Source: Neobacillus sp. PS3-34 (GTDB lineage Bacteria; Bacillota; Bacilli; Bacillales; Cytobacillaceae). Taken from it: DNA of 64,000 bases. Made by a program: the position numbers and the translations under genes. Shown here one piece after another: positions 59,353 through 64,000 of the stretch (its first letter is position 1; every line of letters begins with the position of its first letter). The notes beneath the pieces were generated by a model. It searched no databases. It had not been told where the DNA came from and worked only from the letters and a program-made list of their open reading frames with translations. Location: the NCBI RefSeq assembly GCF_030915465.1, contig NZ_CP133267.1, forward strand, positions 2,572,501 through 2,636,500. Direction: 5' to 3'.

Positions 59353-60486
59353 ATGAATATGGAATTTAGAGATTTAAAAAGCCAATATCAAAAATATAAA
59401 GAAGAAATTGATAGCGCAATAAACCAAGTGATAGTAAACGCAAATTTTATTGGTGGTAAAGAAGTTAAAGAAGTAGAAGAACAATTAGCCCAATTCGTTG
59501 GTGTTAAACATTGTATTTCTTGTGCAAATGGAACTGAAGCAATGACTTTATTAATGATGGCGTGGGATATTAAAGAGGGGGATGCAGTATTTGTTCCAGA
59601 CTTTACATTCTTTTCAACAGGGGAGATCGTTTCGTTTAGAGGAGCAACACCTGTATTCGTTGATGTTGATAGGGATACATTTAATATTGATACCAATAAA
59701 TTAGAAGAAGCAATTATGAAAACTATCGAGGAAGGAAAATTAAATCCAAAGGTAATAATTCCTGTAGATTTATTCGGCCTTCCAGCTAATTTCCCAGAGA
59801 TAAATAGAATTGCAAAGAAGTACAATTTATTGGTGTTAGAGGATGGTGCCCAGGGATTTGGAGGAAATATTAATGGGAAAAGAGCATGTAGTTTTGGAGA
59901 TGCAGCCACTACTTCTTTCTTCCCTGCTAAACCTCTTGGTTGTTATGGTGATGGCGGAGCTATTTTTACAAATGATGATCAATTAGCTGAGTTGCTAACA
60001 TCATTAAAGGTCCATGGTAAAGGTGATAATAAATACGACAATGTTAGAATTGGTTTGAATTCTAGACTGGATACTATTCAGGCAGCTATATTGAAAGTTA
60101 AACTAAAAGCATTTGCTGAGCATGAATTGGAAGATGTAAATCGAGTATATAGATTATATAATGAAAGATTAAATGGAGTAGTTGAAATTCCTTTTATTCC
60201 AGAAGGTTTCTATTCAAGTTTTGCCCAATATACATTAAAACTTAAAAATAAGGAACAACGTGAGGGCTTACAGGCTCGATTAAATGAGCATGGAATCCCA
60301 AGTATGATTTATTATATTAAGCCAATGCATAGACAGGAAGCTTTTTCACACTTGGAATTTAATGATAATGAATTTGAAATAACTAATACGCTTTCTGATA
60401 CTGTACTTTCCCTACCAATGCATCCGTATTTGAGTGATGAGGAAGTTAATAGAGTATGTGAAGTTATTAAAGGATATTTCGAATAA
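59353..60486 (+). CDS. wbpE: DegT/DnrJ/EryC1 aminotransferase (WbpE type)
   Basis: About 377 residues; ATG 59353 or 59359 after GGAG. PLP-dependent: CISCANGTEAMTLLMMAW, LEDGAQGFGGNINGKRA, the catalytic lysine in TSFFPAKPLGCYGDGGAIF (about 185) and VHGKGDNKYDNVRIGLNSRLDT. It transfers an amino group to a 3-keto UDP-sugar uronic acid. It follows wbpD by 20 bases. The last gene of this unit, before a strong terminator. Confidence 0.9.
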   Translation: MNMEFRDLKSQYQKYKEEIDSAINQVIVNANFIGGKEVKEVEEQLAQFVGVKHCISCANGTEAMTLLMMAWDIKEGDAVFVPDFTFFSTGEIVSFRGATPVFVDVDRDTFNIDTNKLEEAIMKTIEEGKLNPKVIIPVDLFGLPANFPEINRIAKKYNLLVLEDGAQGFGGNINGKRACSFGDAATTSFFPAKPLGCYGDGGAIFTNDDQLAELLTSLKVHGKGDNKYDNVRIGLNSRLDTIQAAILKVKLKAFAEHELEDVNRVYRLYNERLNGVVEIPFIPEGFYSSFAQYTLKLKNKEQREGLQARLNEHGIPSMIYYIKPMHRQEAFSHLEFNDNEFEITNTLSDTVLSLPMHPYLSDEEVNRVCEVIKGYFE

Positions 60487-60658
60487 AATCTGATTATCCC
60501 TTAAAAACCATATAGGGGTTAGTTAGACAACAGTTACTTTTGGGATGAATTCCATTGCAGAGACAATAGTGCGCCAATAGCATTGTTACAATCATAGAGT
60601 AAGACTTAAAAAGATTTGCAGAATGATATGGTGAGTATTTTATCAAAAAATATAAATG

Positions 60659-60702
60659 ATTAGGGGGATGGTATGATAACCATTCCCCTAATTTTTCTTT
60701 AA
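60659..60702 (+). terminator. Strong terminator ending the polysaccharide locus
   Basis: Stem ATTAGGGGGATGGT / ACCATTCCCCTAAT (one mismatch), loop ATGATA, then TTTTTCTTT. Confidence 0.92.
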
Positions 60703-60724
60703 TTTTTAATGGGGGTAATCAAGG

Positions 60725-61219
60725 TTGCAATTTGGGATGAAAAAGGATATTTTGACCATTCGGAAATTCAGTTATTTAGGACCATGGATTTTAGTCGTCC
60801 TATGGATGATACTGATTTTTAACATGTCGGCAGAACCAGCAACTCAATCTAATAAACTTAGCACAGGAATAACTGAGAAGGTAATAGAAACTGTTGAGAA
60901 AACCCATCTAGTAACTGATTTAAACAAAGAAAAAATAAATCATATAATAAGAAAAAATGCCCATTTCTCTATCTACTTAGTGCTTGCTATTTTAGTACTA
61001 AATGCTTTTAGAAAAAGTGAGAAGCTAGTGGGTAAGAGACTTTTTTTAGCTCTAGGGATCTGTGTTCTTTACGCCATTTCAGATGAAATTCACCAATTAT
61101 TTGTTATTGGAAGAGGTGCACAGGTAAAAGACGTTTTCATAGATAGTGCAGGAGCAGCTGTTGGTATTGGGATTTATTTTGCAGTGCAAAAAAAACTTAA
61201 GAATGGTTCCAACATATAA
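60725..61219 (+). CDS. VanZ-like membrane protein
   Basis: 164 residues with four membrane helices (GPWILVVLWMILIFNMS, FSIYLVLAILVLNAF, LFLALGICVLYAISDE, SAGAAVGIGIYFAV). VanZ signatures: MSAEPATQSNKLS, RKNAHFSIYLVLA, YAISDEIHQLFVIGRGAQVKDVFIDSAG. TTG 60725 follows GGGGG; ATG 60737 is an alternative with a weaker site. Frequently found next to polysaccharide genes; role unclear. Confidence 0.88.
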   Translation: MQFGMKKDILTIRKFSYLGPWILVVLWMILIFNMSAEPATQSNKLSTGITEKVIETVEKTHLVTDLNKEKINHIIRKNAHFSIYLVLAILVLNAFRKSEKLVGKRLFLALGICVLYAISDEIHQLFVIGRGAQVKDVFIDSAGAAVGIGIYFAVQKKLKNGSNI

Positions 61220-61310
61220 AGAGGTTCTGTTCGATTCAGCGGGAGCATTACTTGCATTGTTATTAACCTTTCTTATTTTGAATCGACTGAGAAAAAGGGT
61301 GATTGCTTAA
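61206..61310 (+). pseudogene. Remnant of a second VanZ-like C-terminus
   Basis: Open frame of 34 codons to TAA 61308-61310 reading VPTYKEVLFDSAGALLALLL and a basic end NRLRKRVIA. It resembles the last helix of the adjoining VanZ gene (VKDVFIDSAGAAVGIG) in another frame. It has no start or ribosome site, so it is probably the leftover of a duplicated or deleted VanZ-type gene. Confidence 0.5.
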
Positions 61311-61326
61311 CTGCTTGCTGATCCAA

Positions 61327-61593
61327 TTAATTTAAGTCAGCATAATTATAACTTTGATTTTCATTGATCATGCGGAAATCTCTTTTTGATAGATGAGGGA
61401 AGTGGTTAAGATCAATTTGCCGTACATAGATTGATTTTGCATGATGGGTAGAAATCGTGGTATGGCTTGTTGAGATTATACCATCTGTATATCGGCCGAT
61501 TTGTTCTAATATGTAGTTAATAGATTTACCCTTTACATACATTTCTTCTGTTAAATCATTTTTAAAGGTTACATATAAGATGAAATAATTCAT
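61327..61593 (-). CDS. Small conserved hypothetical protein (paralog of the gene at 63883)
   Basis: 88 residues, start ATG 61593 after TGGAGGACTTCAT. MNYFILYVTFKNDLTEEMYV, then SIYVRQIDLNHFPHLSKRDF and an end MINENQSYNYADLN. No domain recognised. The partial gene at the window end encodes a close match of its C-terminus, so this is a family with two local copies. Confidence 0.7.
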   Translation of the reverse strand: MNYFILYVTFKNDLTEEMYVKGKSINYILEQIGRYTDGIISTSHTTISTHHAKSIYVRQIDLNHFPHLSKRDFRMINENQSYNYADLN

Positions 61594-61883
61594 ATGAAGT
61601 CCTCCATAACAGTTATATTTTAAATAGTAAAGGAATAGTAATAGTTTTGTCTGCGTTAATTTTGAAAGTAGAAAAAGAGGAGCCTAAAATCATTTCTGAT
61701 GGAATGAGTGTAACATTTATTCCTAGGTTATCGAGGATGGAAATGAAATCTGAGGAGTAAGAGTTAAGGATTCAATTTGAAAATACAAAGGTTTATGGAA
61801 CATTCAACTAGTGGTTGCCAGGAGCATTAGAGAAAGTGGTTAATTTGAAAAAAAGCCGCTGATTTTAGATGTAAAGGCGATTT

Positions 61884-62105
61884 TTATTCTTCGGTGACTT
61901 CAAGGTCAATAATATCACAAATATCATCTATTTCCAGTGATTCAGCGATCCGTTCAATTTGGCTAAAATTAATATTCTGCCTCTTCTGATTAGCCAATTC
62001 ACTCAAAGCCGCATAGCGAATATCGGTTCTTCTGGATAATTCTCTTAATGGTAAACCCTTATCCATCATTAACTTATGAATTTTCCCTCTCACTTTTCGC
62101 CTCAT
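61884..62105 (-). CDS. Cro/CI-family helix-turn-helix regulator
   Basis: 73 residues from ATG 62105 (GTAAGGAGAACT site; TTG 62123 would be longer without one). One HTH domain: KVRGKIHKLMMDKGLPLREL, SRRTDIRYAALSELANQK (recognition helix) and INFSQIERIAESLEIDDICD, ending IIDLEVTEE. Stand-alone DNA-binding protein similar to YozG-like regulators. Target unknown. The 61594-61883 gap has no gene. Confidence 0.88.
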   Translation of the reverse strand: MRRKVRGKIHKLMMDKGLPLRELSRRTDIRYAALSELANQKRQNINFSQIERIAESLEIDDICDIIDLEVTEE

Positions 62106-62155
62106 AGTTCTCCTTACATCCAATTAAATTGACTATAAAGAAAAACTAACATAAT

Positions 62156-62201
62156 AAAATCCCGCGAGTGGTACGCATATGCGTACCACTCGCGGGATTT
62201 T
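62156..62201. terminator. Perfect 46-bp palindrome upstream of the HTH gene
   Basis: Arms AAAATCCCGCGAGTGGTACG... with centre GCATATGC and no spacer, followed by TTTTT. GC-rich for this region; probably a bidirectional terminator, but it also sits before a regulator gene and could be an operator. Confidence 0.75.
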
Positions 62202-62305
62202 TTGTGTCTGAAATCAATTTGGATGATTGTCCATGTTCTGCCTTGATAGATTTTAAAGTAAAGGGCATTTCATAAATAAGAGGTTTGTATAAAAAGACAA
62301 TAAAA

Positions 62306-62343
62306 ATAGGCAAAGAGTTATGAACAGCTCTTTGCCTATATAT
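62306..62343 (-). terminator. Terminator for a minus-strand unit
   Basis: Perfect 12-bp stem ATAGGCAAAGAG / CTCTTTGCCTAT, loop TTATGAACAG. The T run (ATTTTTATT) is on the minus strand, so it ends the unit that includes the remnant at 62473-62650. Confidence 0.8.
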
Positions 62344-62472
62344 TTGACAGTAAAAATTACTAAGTGGTCCTATTAAAGAGGTTTTTCAACGATTTGCAGC
62401 TTGTTACTTATAATCAGTTGTCATTTTCAGTGTGTTCTTGATTATCTAAGTTATGCCTAAGATTACATTGGA

Positions 62473-62650
62473 TCATAACTCATCTAATAATCTCTTTAAA
62501 TCCGAATATGTGGTTACATTGTTTTTCTCGACTAAATCCCATACCAAATGGGAATTGACGCCACCTACTCTAAGCAGCATATAGTTTGTCCAAAGTTCAA
62601 TTTGCTGAGATTGCGTCAACCCGATTCTGGCTCTTAATACTTCTTTAAGT
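62473..62650 (-). pseudogene. Degraded minus-strand gene, C-terminal fragment
   Basis: Coherent frame of about 58 codons on the minus strand: LKEVLRARIGLTQSQQIELW, NYMLLRVGGVNSHLVWDLVE, VTTYSDLKRLLDEL, stop at 62473. An in-frame TAA lies just before it (FEIPIEY-stop) with similar-looking coding sequence upstream, and there is no start site. The terminator downstream supports a once-real gene. Family not recognised. Confidence 0.5.
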
Positions 62651-62883
62651 TAGTATTCGATAGGGATTTCGAAAGTAGTGAATATGCAGTTTATCGTGTT
62701 GAATTCGTTTTTTTTGATTTATTTTTCTTGTAACCGTTATTCTACAGTTGCTCTCAGTCTATTCAAATCTCATTTTTTATCTCTATCTTCCGTTTTTGGC
62801 GAGAAGCTTTATAAAAGTTCTTAAGCTCAAATACCACCTACAGAGGTATTTGAAAAGTTAGATTGTCGGTATTATTAGAAATG

Positions 62884-63478
62884 CTAGGAAGCCTTTTCTT
62901 GAATGGGATTTTCATAAGAAATATAACATTCCAATGATTTTAAAACTGTTACATCTCTACGTAGGATAGTAGTTTTACGAAAAATAAACATACCTAAACA
63001 AATACTAATTACCAAAAACAAACCTGAAATTTGAGAGTAGAGATCCTGCGAATGATATTCAAAACTTTTATTTAAAAAAAGAACAGTTAGACTGGTTAAT
63101 GCTGACGCAGCAAAAGCGACAAACATCATAATATATATGGGTTGCTTTTTGATGTTTCTACTAACACTTCTAAGTATTTTATGAAAATTAATATATCCTC
63201 TTTTTTGAAATCTTGCTCTTTTAAATCGGAAATGATCCAATTGAAAAAATTTCTATCACCATAAATTTTCCAATACTTTCTTTTTAAAACTTTATTATAG
63301 TAAGAATACACCAGATCGTCCTTCACTAATAATATTTCGGGTCTAATAAAAAATAAAACAATAACTCCTATACGCCTAAAAGGAAAAAAAGAACTAAACA
63401 CTGAGATTTTAAGTTTTTATGGTATGAGTTTTCAATATTTATAATTCCGAAAATAAACCAAAATAAATAATAAAACAT
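62884..63478 (-). pseudogene. Hypothetical membrane protein with two frameshifts
   Basis: Three overlapping minus-strand frames make one protein. ATG 63478 follows AGAGGTGAAAA and gives FYYLFWFIFGIINIENSYH. After a shift near 63410: SVFSSFFPFRRIGVIVLFF, KDDLVYSYYNKVLKRKYWKI, NFFNWIISDLKEQDFKKED. After another at an AT microsatellite near 63142: MMFVAFAASALTSLTVLFLN and LYSQISGLFLVISICLGMFI to the stop at 62884. About 197 residues, four membrane segments. Function unknown. Confidence 0.6.
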
Positions 63479-63833
63479 TTTTCACCTCTTAATTAAATTC
63501 AAGTATAATCCTATTTTAATTTAGGAATAAAATTAAAGCATTAATTTTTTATTGAATATCGGCAATTTCGGTGCCTGTATCACGGCCTTAGGCTGGTTAA
63601 AAAATGATAAAATTTCGGTGCATGTCACGCCCCGGATTTACTTGTTTCACAATTGGTTTCACGGAGTGGAGAGTAGAAATATCGGTGTCATCACGTTCAG
63701 AGGTTTGCACCGATTCTATCTAAATATAGATAGGTTTATAACCTGTAAATCATAATAGCTAATTCTGTGGAAAAACAGTTAATAAAACGTTTGATTGAAT
63801 CGGTTTCGTGTTTATATTTTTATAAGTGAAAAA

Positions 63834-63869
63834 GAGGCAGCATGACTTCATATTCGAAGATGCTGCCTC
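63834..63869 (-). terminator. Terminator of the gene at the window end
   Basis: Perfect 10-bp stem GAGGCAGCAT / ATGCTGCCTC; on the minus strand TTTTTCACTT follows. 14 bases after the stop at 63883. The 63479-63833 gap shows no other gene. Confidence 0.85.
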
Positions 63870-63882
63870 ATTCTTTGAAGGA

Positions 63883-64000
63883 TTATTTCAGATCTGTCAG
63901 GTCATAGCTTTTTGTTTCGTTTATGGTGCCGAAGTCTTTTTTTGATAAATAGGGAAAATGCTTCAAATCAATTTCTCTAACAAACATGGAGATGGCGTTA
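63883..64000 (-). CDS. Partial small hypothetical protein, paralog of 61327-61593
   Basis: Only the C-terminal 38 codons are inside the window: SMFVREIDLKHFPYLSKKDF, GTINETKSYDLTDLK. This matches SIYVRQIDLNHFPHLSKRDF...NENQSYNYADLN of the nearby gene. It runs off the right edge. Confidence 0.75.
   Translation of the reverse strand, partial: NAISMFVREIDLKHFPYLSKKDFGTINETKSYDLTDLK

Noticed and set aside
63552..63755. 67-codon plus-strand ORF near the right end
   Set aside because: No ribosome site, no family resemblance, and low-complexity local sequence.

Overview
The window reads as chromosomal DNA of a low-GC, spore-forming Bacillaceae (Bacillus, Neobacillus or Mesobacillus-like). Evidence: Bacillus-type ribosome binding sites with many TTG and GTG starts, Spx, a YolD-like gene behind a LexA box, a SipW/TasA matrix module, Vpr-like S8 proteases, immune inhibitor A, a YwqC/D/E tyrosine-phosphorylation module and Spo0A boxes. 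I see no rRNA, tRNA, insertion sequence or CRISPR array.

Layout. 1-13 kb is a loose set of housekeeping and accessory genes: an Rrf2 regulator, an IDEAL-domain protein, Spx, a second DNA sliding clamp, a DUF2157/GDYXXLXY membrane pair, an FMN reductase, tubby-like and PH-domain proteins, an SOS-controlled YolD-like gene, a LysM protein, and a run of immunity-like orphans. 13-16 kb has a phosphatase, Nudix, GyrI-like and glyoxalase-like proteins and large noncoding repeat arrays. 16-42 kb is a secretome island: two very large S8 proteases, an Ig-like surface protein, immune inhibitor A, SipW, TasA and a TapA-like protein, an L,D-transpeptidase, a giant two-unit nucleotidase and several secreted or lipoproteins. 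42-61 kb is an exopolysaccharide locus: chain-length regulator, tyrosine kinase and phosphatase, a probable EAR (epsC) antitermination RNA, EpsC-type dehydratase, GalU, SDR, initiating sugar transferase, a split transketolase, two glycosyltransferases, polymerase, flippase, then WbpA/WbpD/WbpE-like genes for a diamino-uronic acid sugar, and a VanZ protein. 61-64 kb holds small minus-strand genes, some broken.

How it fits together: 16-61 kb looks devoted to the extracellular matrix and cell surface (protein fibres, polysaccharide, proteases, phosphate scavenging). Four exact Spo0A boxes, all intergenic, lie before two proteases, the tyrosine phosphatase and the extra sliding clamp, pointing to stationary-phase control.

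Two features run through the whole window. First, about fifteen genes carry one or two single-base frameshifts, with the missing part in the adjacent frame, including genes unlikely to be lost (galU, spx). This looks more like unpolished sequence than real decay, so frameshifted genes are annotated over their full reconstructed span. Second, the intergenic spaces carry several unrelated noncoding repeat families. Two of these tandem arrays have exact 52 and 104 (2 x 52) bp periods, a third is built partly from 52 bp steps, and a dispersed GTGACAGGCACC palindrome has at least three complete copies and one half-copy inside a coding region.
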